From contig OY970224.1 in assembly GCA_963714035.1 (NCBI GenBank), positions 3,410,001 through 3,474,000 on the forward strand: 64,000 nt of DNA, in the 5' to 3' direction. The DNA is from DATFVB01 sp963714035. Lineage in GTDB: Bacteria > Acidobacteriota > Thermoanaerobaculia > UBA5066 > DATFVB01. The notes beneath the pieces are model-generated. The model was given only the letters and a program-made list of their open reading frames with translations, searched no databases and was not told the DNA's origin. The stretch's first letter is position 1, and each line of letters opens with the position of its first letter. The position numbers were made by a program, and so were the translations under genes. Below, piece by piece: positions 56,870-64,000 of this stretch.

Positions 56870-59125
56870 ATCCGCCGATTTCGCGGAGAGGACGACCTTT
56901 CCATCGGCGAAATCGACGACTACCGAACCGCCCCTTTCGAGCGCTCCGAAGAGAATTTCCTCGGTGAGCGGATCACGCAGCTCCTCCTGGATCACGCGGG
57001 AGAGCGGACGCGCTCCGAGCGCGGGGTTGTAGCCTTTCTTCGCGAGATGGGACCGGGCTTCCGGCGTCAGGGAGATCGCGATCTTCCGCTCGGCGAGCTG
57101 AGTCTCGAGCTCGCGGACGAACTTCTCGACGATCGCCTCCATGACCGCGGGGTCGAGCGGACGGAACGGCACGATCGCGTCGAGCCGGTTCCGGAACTCG
57201 GGCGCGAACAGGCGATCGATCGCCTGTTTCGTGCGGTGGGGGGCATCGTGGAGAGCATCGGAAGCGAATCCGATCGCTCCGGCCTCGGCCTCCCGGGAGC
57301 CGGCGTTGGACGTCATGATGAGGACGACCTGGCGGAAGTCGGCCTTGCGTCCGTTGTTGTCCGTGAGGGTCGCGTGATCCATCACCTGCAGGAGGATGTT
57401 GAACAGGTCGGGGTGCGCCTTCTCGATCTCGTCGAGCAGGACGACGCTGTAGGGGTGCGAGCGGATCGCGTCGATGAGGAGGCCCCCCTGTTCGAACCCG
57501 ACGTATCCGGGAGGAGCGCCGATCAGGCGCGCGACCGCGTGCTTCTCCATGAACTCGCTCATGTCGAAGCGGACGAACTCGCTGTCGAGACGGCGGGCGA
57601 GCTGGCGGGCGAGCTCGGTCTTGCCCACGCCGGTGGGCCCCGTGAAGAGGAAGCTCCCGGCGGGATGGTCGGGATGTCCCAGCCCCGCGCGCGAGCGTTT
57701 GATCGCGCGAGCGACGGCGCGGACCGCCTCCTCCTGGCCGAACACGACCGATTCGAGCGCCGCTTCGAGGCCGAGGAGCCGGTCTTTCTCCGAGACCGTC
57801 GCCTGCTGCGCCGGGATCCTCGCCATGCGCGCGACGACGCGCTCGACTTCGGCCTCGCCGACGGTCCCCTCGCGGTCGCCCGAGCGGAGACGGAACGCCG
57901 CGCCGGCCTCGTCCATGACGTCGACCGCGCTGTCGGGCAGCTTCGACTCGCGCAGGTGCCGCGACGCGAGGCGGACGGCGGCGTCGAGCGCTTCCTCCGT
58001 GTAGGCGACCCGATGGTGCTCCTCGTAGCGGGAGCGCAGCCCGCGGAGGATCTTTCGCGCGTCCTCGAAGGAAGGCTCCTCGACCGCGATCTTCTGCAGC
58101 CGGCGCGCGAGCGCGCGGTCCTTCTCGACGTGTTTGTACTCCTCGTGCGTCGTCGACCCGATCAAGCGGAGCTTCCCCTCGGTCAGGACGGGCTTGACGA
58201 GGTTCGCGAGGTCCATCGTTCCCCCGGTCGTCGCTCCCGCCCCGACCATCGTGTGGAGCTCGTCGATGAAGAGCACGGGCTTCGGCTTCTTCGCGAGCGC
58301 GGCCATGAGCGACTTGAATCGTTCCTCGAAGTCGCCGCGGTACCGGGTCCCGGCGAGCAGCGCGCCGCCGTCGAGGGCGAAGATTTCGGCGTCCTTGAGC
58401 AGAGGAGGCACGTCCGGGGCGAGCAGGCGCTGGGCGAGCCCCTCGACGAGGGCGGTCTTCCCCACGCCCGCCTCGCCCACGAAGACGGGATTGTTCTTCC
58501 GCCGCCGGGCGAGGACTTCCATCGCCCGGTCGAGCTCGTCCGTGCGGCCGACGAGGGGGTCGAGCTCGCCGCGCCGCGCGCGGTCGCTCAGGTTGACCGT
58601 GAAAGCCGCCAGCGGGTCCTTCGGCGACGGCGCTTCGCCTTCGCCGGCCGGGACCGCGGCGCCCTCCTCCGCCGGCTCGGGGGCGGGCGCCTTCGTGATC
58701 CCGTGCGAGACGTAGTTCAGCACGTCGAGCCGCGTCACGCCCTGAGCGAGGAGCATCTTCGCGGCGGCGGTCTTCGGCTGGCCGAGGATCGCCGCCAGCA
58801 GGTCGCCGACGCTCACTCCCTCCTCGCGCCCCGAGCTCTCCACGTGGAGGATCGCGATCTGGAGGACGCGCCGGAAGGCGAGCGTCTGGATCGGCTCCGC
58901 GGAATCGACGCCCTTCGGCAGATTCTCGATGCCTTCCTCGAGATGGCGCCGGGTCTCGGCGCGGAGCTTCGCGGGATCAGCGCCGCACGCGGCGAGGATC
59001 TCCTCGCCGGCCGGATCGTTGACGATGGCGTAGAGCAGGTGCTCGAGGGTCAGATGAGCATGCCGTCGGCTCTGCGCCTCCCGGAACGCGACGGTCAGCA
59101 CCATTTCGACGGCCGCGGACAGCAT
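56852..59125 (-). CDS. clpA: ATP-dependent Clp protease ATP-binding subunit ClpA
   Basis: 757 aa, the usual ClpA length. The N-terminal domain (1-145), which binds ClpS, starts LSAAVEMVLTVAFREAQSRRHAHLTLEHLL. AAA module 1 has GEAGVGKT and VLFIDELHTMVGAG; AAA module 2 has GPTGVGKT and VVLLDEIEKAHPDLFNILLQ. It unfolds N-degron and other substrates for ClpP, whose gene is not in this window. The ATG at 59125 has TAGAAT 9 nt upstream and no Shine-Dalgarno. It is transcribed from its own promoter, 263 nt after the clpS stop, and converges on aat. Confidence 0.98.
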   Translation of the reverse strand: MLSAAVEMVLTVAFREAQSRRHAHLTLEHLLYAIVNDPAGEEILAACGADPAKLRAETRRHLEEGIENLPKGVDSAEPIQTLAFRRVLQIAILHVESSGREEGVSVGDLLAAILGQPKTAAAKMLLAQGVTRLDVLNYVSHGITKAPAPEPAEEGAAVPAGEGEAPSPKDPLAAFTVNLSDRARRGELDPLVGRTDELDRAMEVLARRRKNNPVFVGEAGVGKTALVEGLAQRLLAPDVPPLLKDAEIFALDGGALLAGTRYRGDFEERFKSLMAALAKKPKPVLFIDELHTMVGAGATTGGTMDLANLVKPVLTEGKLRLIGSTTHEEYKHVEKDRALARRLQKIAVEEPSFEDARKILRGLRSRYEEHHRVAYTEEALDAAVRLASRHLRESKLPDSAVDVMDEAGAAFRLRSGDREGTVGEAEVERVVARMARIPAQQATVSEKDRLLGLEAALESVVFGQEEAVRAVARAIKRSRAGLGHPDHPAGSFLFTGPTGVGKTELARQLARRLDSEFVRFDMSEFMEKHAVARLIGAPPGYVGFEQGGLLIDAIRSHPYSVVLLDEIEKAHPDLFNILLQVMDHATLTDNNGRKADFRQVVLIMTSNAGSREAEAGAIGFASDALHDAPHRTKQAIDRLFAPEFRNRLDAIVPFRPLDPAVMEAIVEKFVRELETQLAERKIAISLTPEARSHLAKKGYNPALGARPLSRVIQEELRDPLTEEILFGALERGGSVVVDFADGKVVLSAKSADSTTPG

Positions 59126-59134
59126 TGCCCATCC

Positions 59135-59140
59135 ATTCTA
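59135..59140 (-). promoter_or_regulatory. Candidate -10 hexamer TAGAAT for clpA
   Basis: TAGAAT on the minus strand ends 9 nt before the clpA ATG at 59125, indicating a promoter separate from clpS. Confidence 0.5.
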
Positions 59141-59235
59141 ACCGGCGGGGGTCCGTCCGCATTTCTCGGACATCCCCGTTCAACGCAACGATCGAGCGCG
59201 GCGAGACGCGGACCCGACGGGAGCCCCTGAAGTCG

Positions 59236-59337
59236 GTGGGGCGCCGGAGCGGTCGAGCCGGGAAGGCGAGCCGCGGAGGTCAGATTGCGGAAAGTCTCGC
59301 CGAAGTAACCGAGGCGAGGAGGTCTGCGATCTGGGAG
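59236..59337 (-). repeat. Dispersed intergenic repeat, copy C (inverted)
   Basis: The reverse complement of 59236-59306 contains CTTCGGCGAGACTTTCCGC, TGACCTCCGCGGCTCGCCTT and CGGCTCGACCGCT, matching copies A (7049-7109) and B (24641-24792). 59310-59337 reads GAGGCGAGGAGGTC and matches 24534-24549 inverted. It lies between clpS and clpA, downstream of clpS in its direction of transcription. Confidence 0.75.
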
Positions 59338-59388
59338 GCCGCAGCGTTCCAGCCGCGTGGCGGCGCGTATCGTCCGCGCTTGCTCCCG

Positions 59389-59703
59389 CTATTCCTCTTC
59401 GAGGGTCGCGCGCAGGGGAAACTCCTTCTCCCTCGCCCGCCGATGAACGAGATCGACCTTCGTCTCGGCGATCTCGTGAGGATAGACGCCGCACACCCCG
59501 TGCCCCCGGGTGTGGACGTGCATCATGATTCGATGGGCTTCCGCCGGCGACTTCTGGAAGATCGTTTCGAGGATCTCGACGACGAACGGCATCGTCGTGT
59601 AATCGTCGTTGTGGAGCAGGACGCGATAGAGCGGCGTCTTCCGGACGTCGGTCTTTTTCTCCTCGAGGACCTGCCCGCCCGGGGCGTTCCGCGGCTCGGC
59701 CAC
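59389..59703 (-). CDS. clpS: ATP-dependent Clp protease adaptor ClpS
   Basis: 104 aa. ClpS holds proteins with N-terminal Leu, Phe, Tyr or Trp and hands them to ClpA. The binding pocket is formed by RVLLHNDDYTTMPFVVEIL (about 27-45), and HIMxH-type region HRIMMHVHTRGHGVCGVYPHEIAETK is conserved. The N-terminal 20 residues are the flexible tail needed for delivery. The GTG at 59703 has TAGAAT 6 nt upstream and no ribosome site. With aat and clpA it makes a complete N-degron recognition set. Confidence 0.97.
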   Translation of the reverse strand: MAEPRNAPGGQVLEEKKTDVRKTPLYRVLLHNDDYTTMPFVVEILETIFQKSPAEAHRIMMHVHTRGHGVCGVYPHEIAETKVDLVHRRAREKEFPLRATLEEE

Positions 59704-59709
59704 CGCCGC

Positions 59710-59715
59710 ATTCTA
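59710..59715 (-). promoter_or_regulatory. Candidate -10 hexamer TAGAAT for clpS
   Basis: TAGAAT on the minus strand ends 6 nt before the clpS GTG at 59703, fitting a leaderless start. A divergent TAAGAT for the next gene lies 30 nt away. Confidence 0.55.
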
Positions 59716-59745
59716 CGATCCCGCGGAGACGGCCTCTCCATCGCG

Positions 59746-59751
59746 TAAGAT
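59746..59751 (+). promoter_or_regulatory. Candidate -10 hexamer TAAGAT for the gene at 59759
   Basis: TAAGAT ends 7 nt before the GTG at 59759; the hexamer is the same as at aat. No ribosome site is present. Confidence 0.5.
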
Positions 59752-59758
59752 CCGGCGG

Positions 59759-60580
59759 GTGAAGAGGGGAGCCCTTCTCGTGGTTCTGGCGCTCGCCGCT
59801 CGCCTTCGCGCGGCCGAGCCTTTCTCCGCCGACCTCCTTCGCGACCGCCTGTGGGACGACGGCCGCGCCGAGTACGACGTCTACGCCGGATCCGAGCTGC
59901 GCGAAGGGATCGTCCGCCCCGCGCGGGTCGTTCACATCGTCGTCAAGGAGCCGTTCGATCTCCGCTCGCGGGTGAAGTCGGAGCGCGCCGGCGCGTCGGA
60001 CGTCCTGAAGATGAACCAGGTGATCGACGTTCCGACCGGGGTGTACGGCTATCACCAGATGCAGTCGACGTTCTGGGAGCGGACGACGGGCGCCGTCGTC
60101 AAGCTCTCGCTGTCGTCGAACGATTCGTGCGGAAACACGTTCAAGGAGGGGTGGATCGACGGCGGTTCCCTTCGCCTCGTGTACCACACGTACTGGGACG
60201 GAGAGGCCGACGGCGCGCGCCGGGAGCCGATGCCCGCGGGAGGGATCTTCGCCGACGAGCTTCCGATGAAGCTTCGCTGCCTCCGCCGCTTCGATCCGGC
60301 GGAATACCGGGTGCGGATCTTTCCGTCGATCATCGGATCGAAAGTCGGAGCTCCCGGTTTCGCGGACGCGACGATCCGCGTCCTTCCCGCGGAGGGGGAA
60401 GCCGTCCCGATCGAAGTTTCCCGCGCCGGCGCCGTGGACCGGTTCGCCTTCGATGCGGCGTCGCCGCACCTGCTGCGGTCGTGGAAGCGCGCGGACGGAA
60501 GCTCGCTCGAGCTGCGAAAGTCCCGGCGTCTCGACTACTGGAATCACGGCCGCCCCGGCGACGAGAAGCTCCTCGACTAG
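59759..60580 (+). CDS. Exported hypothetical protein
   Basis: 273 aa, family not recognised. A signal peptide (1-19, ending RLRAAEP) is followed by a domain with alternating beta-type segments: RVVHIVVKEPFDLRSRVKSE, GVYGYHQMQSTFWERTTGAV, SSNDSCGNTFKEGW, LRLVYHTYWDGEADG. Two Cys (in DSCGN and LRCLRRF) could form a disulphide in the periplasm. The C terminus ends in a charged stretch. It is followed 4 nt later by the TPR-like protein gene, so the two form an operon. Confidence 0.75.
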   Translation: MKRGALLVVLALAARLRAAEPFSADLLRDRLWDDGRAEYDVYAGSELREGIVRPARVVHIVVKEPFDLRSRVKSERAGASDVLKMNQVIDVPTGVYGYHQMQSTFWERTTGAVVKLSLSSNDSCGNTFKEGWIDGGSLRLVYHTYWDGEADGARREPMPAGGIFADELPMKLRCLRRFDPAEYRVRIFPSIIGSKVGAPGFADATIRVLPAEGEAVPIEVSRAGAVDRFAFDAASPHLLRSWKRADGSSLELRKSRRLDYWNHGRPGDEKLLD

Positions 60581-60584
60581 AAGA

Positions 60585-61349
60585 ATGGACCCGGATCAGG
60601 AGGCGCGGGTGCGCTCGGGACTGGGCGAGGCGTTCGCGGGCGACGTCTCCGCCGCCTACCGGGAATGGTACTCGGCGCAGCGCGCGCTCGCGGATGACGG
60701 AGAGACGGCGCTGTGCGCCGCGCTCGCGGACGATCTCTGGGAGACGCTTCCGGAGCTCGAGCGCCGGCTCGGGGAGGAGCGCGGCCGGTTCTTCAACAAC
60801 CTCGGCGCTTTTTTCGGAACGCCCGGCCCGGCCGCGAGCCTCGCGCGCGCCGAAGAGTGCTTCGCGCGGTCGCTCGAGGCCTGGGCGGGAGACGAGGAAA
60901 AACTCGCCCGCGCGCTCCACAACCGGGGAAGCGCTCTGGCGTCGCTCGGGGAATCGGCCGCGGACCTCTCCCGCGCGGCGGACTCGCTCGAAGCCGCTCT
61001 CGGCTACCGCACGGCGGAGCGCGAGATCGCCCGCGCGGTCACGCTCCACCACCTGGGCATCGCGCGCCGAAAGCTGGCGGAACGCGCGGGGGGCGCCGGC
61101 GCCTCGGCGCAGCTCGAGCGGAGCGGACAGGCGCTCTCGGAGGCGCTCGAAATCCGGACGCGGCTCGGCCTCGCTTCGGGCAGAGCTTCGACGCGATTCC
61201 AGCTCGGCGTCACGCTCGCCGCGCAGGAGCGGAATTCCGAGGCGCGGCGAGCCTTCGAAATCGCCGCCGAGGAGCTCGCCGAGTGCGGGAACGCGGATCA
61301 GGCGCGCGCGGCGCGGGAAGAGGCGGCACGGCTGGCGCGCGGCGAATAA
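60585..61349 (+). CDS. TPR-like helical repeat protein
   Basis: 254 aa, all-helical, no signal peptide. The repeated pattern of small and aromatic residues (NNLGAFFGTPGPAASLARAEECFARSLEAW, LHNRGSALASLGESAADLSRAADSLEAAL, LHHLGIARRKLAER, FQLGVTLAAQERNSEARRAFE) marks about four tetratricopeptide-like repeats between 70 and 240. It likely mediates protein contacts in the cytoplasm. It begins 4 nt after the exported hypothetical gene and converges with the DUF885 gene, separated by a 27-bp repeat array. Confidence 0.78.
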   Translation: MDPDQEARVRSGLGEAFAGDVSAAYREWYSAQRALADDGETALCAALADDLWETLPELERRLGEERGRFFNNLGAFFGTPGPAASLARAEECFARSLEAWAGDEEKLARALHNRGSALASLGESAADLSRAADSLEAALGYRTAEREIARAVTLHHLGIARRKLAERAGGAGASAQLERSGQALSEALEIRTRLGLASGRASTRFQLGVTLAAQERNSEARRAFEIAAEELAECGNADQARAAREEAARLARGE

Positions 61350-61410
61350 TACAAGAAAATTGGCGCGGCGGCCGGCCGAGGGGCGTCAGGCGCCTTTTGA
61401 GCGGAGATCC

Positions 61411-61545
61411 GTTCACGCGGCCTTCCGGGCCGAATTGGTTCACGCGGCCTTCTGCGCCGCGTTCGTTCACGCGGCCTTCTGGGCCGCGTTCGTTCACGCG
61501 GCCTTCTGGGCCGCGATCGTTCACGCGGCCTTCTGGGCCGCGATC
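61411..61545 (-). repeat. Array of five 27-bp repeats reiterating the 3' end of the DUF885 gene
   Basis: Units start at 61411, 61438, 61465, 61492 and 61519, each exactly 27 bp. The last unit contains the stop codon (61521-61523) and the codons for AAQKAA of the DUF885 gene. The others copy that end beyond the stop. Each unit contains a hairpin GCGGCC-TTCTG-GGCCGC (plus-strand reading), with changes in the outermost copies. As 27 is a multiple of 3, each unit keeps the gene's frame and its TGA. A second array is at 63425-63558. Confidence 0.92.
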
Positions 61546-63296
61546 CACTCCTCGATGCGCGTCTTCAGCACGTCCATCGGAAGCGCGCCGGCGCCGAGCA
61601 CCTCGTCGTGGAACTTCCGGATGTCGAACTTCTCTCCGAGCTCCTTCTTCGCCTTCTCCCGAAGGGCCAGCAGCGTCAGCTGCCCGATCTTGTAGCCGAG
61701 CGCCTGCGCCGGCCAGATCATGTAACGGTCGATCTCGCTCTCGATTTCGGCCTCGCCCGTGGCGGAATGCGCGCGGAAGAAATCGATCGCCTGTTCGCGC
61801 GTCCATCGTTTCGCGTGCATTCCGGTGTCCACGACGAGCCGGATCGCCCGCAGCATCTCGTCCTGGTAGTGGCCATAGAGCTGATACGGGTCCGAGAACC
61901 CGCCGACCTCGCGCCCGAGGTCTTCGGCGTAGAGCGCCCATCCCTCCCCGAAGGCGGTGTACTCGGCCTGCCGGCGAAACTCCGGTATCGCCGGCTGCTC
62001 CTGCGCGATCGCGATCTGCAGGTGATGGCCGGGGATTCCCTCGTGGTAGGCGCGCGTCTCGACGTTGATCGTGATGCGTTTCGCGAAATCCGACGTGTTG
62101 ACGTCGACGACGCCCGGGCGCGATCCGTCGGGGCTCGACGGGTTGTATTCCGCGCCCGAGGCCGAAGCGGCGCGGAACTCCTCGGTGGGCTTCACGACGA
62201 GCTTCGCCTTCGGCAGCCGCCCGAAGAGGCTCGGAAGCCTCGGCCACATCGCGTCGAGATATTTCGAGTAGAGATCGAGAAGCTCCTGAGCCGAGCGGCC
62301 GTGCCGGGCGGGGTCCGCCTCGAGAGCCCTGTTGAACGATTTCGAATCCGCGTGGCCCATCTTGCGCGCGATCGTCGTCATCTCGCCTTCGATCCGCGCG
62401 ACCTCCGCGAGCCCGAGCCGATGGATCTCCTCCGCCGTGAGGGTCGTCGTCGTGGACTGGCGGACCCGGAACGCGTAGCGCGCCTCTCCGTCGGGCAGCG
62501 CCCAGATCCCCGCCTCGAGGCGTCCCTTCGGGGCGTATTCCATCTCCACGAACCGGGCGAACTTCCGATACGCCGGAACGACGCTGTCGCGGATCGCGCC
62601 GATGACCGCGTCGTGGATGCGCTTCCGGTCCCCGGGGGAGGCGTCTTCCGGAAGCTTCGCGAGCGGCTGCGCGAACGGCGACGCTTCCGGCGCCTGGTCC
62701 GCGACGTGCGCCGCCTGCGAGACGACCTTCTCGAGAAGGAACTTCGGCGGCATCAGACGGTCCGCGAGACCCGCGCGCATCACGTTTTCCGTGTCCTCGA
62801 ACTGCTTCGGAAGGGCCTTCAGCCGCGCGACGTAGTCGTCGAAATCCTGGAGCCGCTCGAACGGGAGGTAGCCCACCGTCAGCGGCGTGTTGATGTGGAT
62901 GCCGTAGAACTGGTTGACGGGCATCTCCCAGTTCCCGAGCTTCCCATCCTCGATCGCCTCTTCCAGCTGCCGGACCATGAGGGTCTTGTTCAGCGCTTCC
63001 GATTCCGGAAATCCAGCCGTGTCGATCGCGCGGAAGCGGTCGAGAAGCTCCGCCTTCCGGGCGAGATCCTTCCGGATTCCCGTTTCCGACCGGTCGCTCG
63101 ATCGGGCGTTCCAGCGGCGGTCCCCGAGCATGGAAGCCAGTTCGGGGTTCGTCGAGAGCGTGTACTCCCACTGCTCGGCGAGGAGATCGGTCAGGGCCCG
63201 GCGGCGGGCCTCGAGCGATGAACGGGAGGTTTCGGTTCCGGATACCGCAGCAGCGGCGAGGAACGCCATGACGGCCAATCGCCCGAAGCGAAGCAT
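61521..63296 (-). CDS. Exported DUF885-family metallopeptidase-like protein
   Basis: 591 aa. A signal peptide (1-19) makes it periplasmic or secreted. DUF885 proteins are predicted zinc carboxypeptidase-like enzymes with a long helical body. The metal site is in AYHEGIPGHHLQIA, with the downstream Glu in FGEGWALYAEDLG. Other conserved parts are NVETRAY, GQALGYKIGQL-like WPAQALGYKIGQLTLLAL, and FHDEVLGAGALPMDVL near the end. A DUF885 paralog lies directly upstream (63534-64000). The ATG at 63296 has GAAGGGGG 4 nt upstream. The last codons are repeated beyond the stop as a 27-bp array. Confidence 0.93.
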   Translation of the reverse strand: MLRFGRLAVMAFLAAAAVSGTETSRSSLEARRRALTDLLAEQWEYTLSTNPELASMLGDRRWNARSSDRSETGIRKDLARKAELLDRFRAIDTAGFPESEALNKTLMVRQLEEAIEDGKLGNWEMPVNQFYGIHINTPLTVGYLPFERLQDFDDYVARLKALPKQFEDTENVMRAGLADRLMPPKFLLEKVVSQAAHVADQAPEASPFAQPLAKLPEDASPGDRKRIHDAVIGAIRDSVVPAYRKFARFVEMEYAPKGRLEAGIWALPDGEARYAFRVRQSTTTTLTAEEIHRLGLAEVARIEGEMTTIARKMGHADSKSFNRALEADPARHGRSAQELLDLYSKYLDAMWPRLPSLFGRLPKAKLVVKPTEEFRAASASGAEYNPSSPDGSRPGVVDVNTSDFAKRITINVETRAYHEGIPGHHLQIAIAQEQPAIPEFRRQAEYTAFGEGWALYAEDLGREVGGFSDPYQLYGHYQDEMLRAIRLVVDTGMHAKRWTREQAIDFFRAHSATGEAEIESEIDRYMIWPAQALGYKIGQLTLLALREKAKKELGEKFDIRKFHDEVLGAGALPMDVLKTRIEEWIAAQKAA

Positions 63297-63388
63297 CGAA
63301 CCCCCTTCTGTCGTCCGGTCACGTTCGAAAGCGCGCGACGGCGGACACCGGGGACGGCCGCCTCGCCGGCGGCGCGCGGCTGATAATA

Positions 63389-63419
63389 CAAAAAAACCGG
63401 CGCGTGGACCGCGCCGGTT
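63389..63419 (-). terminator. Intrinsic terminator of the upstream DUF885 paralog
   Basis: On the minus strand a perfect 10-bp stem AACCGGCGCG/CGCGCCGGTT with a 5-nt loop (63405-63409) is followed by a run of T (A-run at 63390-63396 on the plus strand). It lies 115 nt after the stop of the upstream DUF885 gene, beyond its 27-bp array. Confidence 0.9.
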
Positions 63420-63424
63420 TCGTC

Positions 63425-63558
63425 GTTCGGCGGCCTTCTGGGCCGCATCCGTTCACGCGGCTTTTTGCGCCGCGTTCGTTCACGCGGCCTTCTGCGCCAC
63501 GTTCGTTCACGCGGCCTTTCGGGCCGCGATCATTCACGCGGCTTTTTGGGCCGCGATC
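63425..63558 (-). repeat. Array of four to five 27-bp repeats at the 3' end of the second DUF885 gene
   Basis: Units start at 63451, 63478, 63505 and 63532, with a 26-bp degenerate unit at 63425. The unit at 63532 contains the stop codon (63534-63536) and the last codons (AAQKAA). The units match those of the 61411-61545 array, with some copies reading GCTTTTTG in place of GCCTTCTG. The array sits between the stop and an intrinsic terminator. Confidence 0.9.
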
Positions 63559-64000
63559 CACTCGTCGATGCGCGTCTTCAGCACGTCCATCGGAAGCGCG
63601 CCCGCCCCGAGCACTTCGTCGTGGAACTTCCGGATGTCGAACTTTTCGCCGAGCTGCTTCTTCGCGTTCTCCCGGAGCGCCAGGATCGTCAACTGGCCGA
63701 TCTTGTAGCCGAGCGCCTGTCCCGGCCAGGAAATGTAGCGGTCGGTCTCGCTCTGGACCTCCACTTCGTCGGTGCCGGAGTGCGCGTGGAAGAAGTCGAC
63801 GACCTGCTGGCGCGTCCAACGCTTGTAGTGGAGCCCCGTGTCGACGACGAGGCGGATCGCGCGGAGCATCTCGTCCTGATAGTGCCCGTAGAGCTGGTAC
63901 GGGTCCTGGAAGAACCCGGCGTCTCTCCCGAGGTCTTCCGAGTAGAGCCCCCATCCCTCGATGTACGCGGTATTGCCGCCCTGCTGGCGGAACGGAGGGA
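63534..64000 (-). CDS. DUF885-family metallopeptidase-like protein, C-terminal part (cut by window)
   Basis: The frame is open to the end of the window; about 155 C-terminal residues are seen. It is a close paralog of the 61521-63296 product: GWGLYSEDLGRDAGFF, DPYQLYGHYQDEMLRAIRLVVDTG, SWPGQALGYKIGQLTIL, FDIRKFHDEVLGAGALPMDVLKTRID and the identical end WIAAQKAA. The HEGIPGHH part would lie outside the window. The gene comes before its paralog in the direction of transcription and has its own terminator, so each copy is probably expressed separately. It carries the same type of 27-bp array at its 3' end. Confidence 0.92.
   Translation of the reverse strand, partial: PPFRQQGGNTAYIEGWGLYSEDLGRDAGFFQDPYQLYGHYQDEMLRAIRLVVDTGLHYKRWTRQQVVDFFHAHSGTDEVEVQSETDRYISWPGQALGYKIGQLTILALRENAKKQLGEKFDIRKFHDEVLGAGALPMDVLKTRIDEWIAAQKAA

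Noticed and set aside
61411..61545. 27-bp array considered as CRISPR.
   Set aside because: Units are contiguous with no spacers and overlap the end of a gene.

Overview
The window comes from a high-GC, double-membraned (diderm) bacterium. Several features fit Acidobacteriota, perhaps a Thermoanaerobaculia-like lineage: tandem TonB-dependent receptors (one with a carboxypeptidase-regulatory domain), a membrane winged-helix/TolB-like/TPR regulator, paralogous DUF885 metallopeptidases, DUF4388, CPBP and DUF1579 proteins, and many exported proteins of unknown function. This placement is inferred from gene content, not from a marker gene. No rRNA, tRNA, CRISPR array, prophage or intact insertion sequence was recognised. 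Many genes start with GTG or TTG. At least fourteen have a TANNNT-like -10 hexamer 6-9 nt before the start codon, usually with no Shine-Dalgarno sequence, which suggests frequent leaderless transcription.

Layout. 1-6.9 kb: a cut-off peptidase C26 gene, an exported metallo-beta-lactamase-fold protein that has lost most metal ligands and overlaps an aldehyde dehydrogenase gene, a small membrane protein, a YfhO-like membrane protein and a lone receiver protein. 7.2-9.2 kb: an alkylation-repair operon (Ada-AraC-AlkA fusion plus Ogt). 9.29-9.96 kb: a non-coding tandem repeat with a 236-bp period. 10-18.4 kb: a sortase, a receiver-GGDEF protein, a six-gene partner-switching operon (histidine kinase, receiver, RsbW-like kinase, STAS protein, patatin, receiver-PP2C phosphatase), and two paralogous exported proteins ending in LPRTA/LPKTA sortase signals, each followed by an intrinsic terminator. 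18.4-20.7 kb: an osmoprotectant-type ABC transporter with a fused binding protein and permease. 20.7-27.6 kb: a phosphoesterase, a DUF4388 protein, an alpha/beta hydrolase overlapping a dihaem cytochrome c gene, and exported MsrB.

27.9-35 kb: a minus-strand operon of an 80-aa protein and two paralogous tail-fibre-like exported proteins (one ending in an S74-type chaperone domain), divergent from a membrane winged-helix/TPR regulator. 35-39.5 kb: DinB-like protein, aminotransferase, then an overlapping pair encoding an archaeal/eukaryotic-type Pth2 and an STT3-like membrane protein, and a TetR remnant. 40-47.5 kb: two TonB receptors, two small exported proteins and an orphan PaaA-like diiron protein. 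47.7-56 kb: methyltransferases, a cyclase-family protein, MsrA, a CPBP protease, a Bcp-type peroxiredoxin, exported proteins and a GT4 glycosyltransferase. 56-59.7 kb: the N-degron module aat, clpA, clpS. 59.8-64 kb: an exported protein, a TPR-like protein and two tandem DUF885 genes.

Main points for a second look: the sortase with two LPxTA substrates in a diderm; 27-bp repeat arrays that reiterate the stop-codon end of both DUF885 genes; the leaderless promoter pattern; the tail-fibre-like surface operon and its divergent regulator; and several families of structured intergenic repeats.
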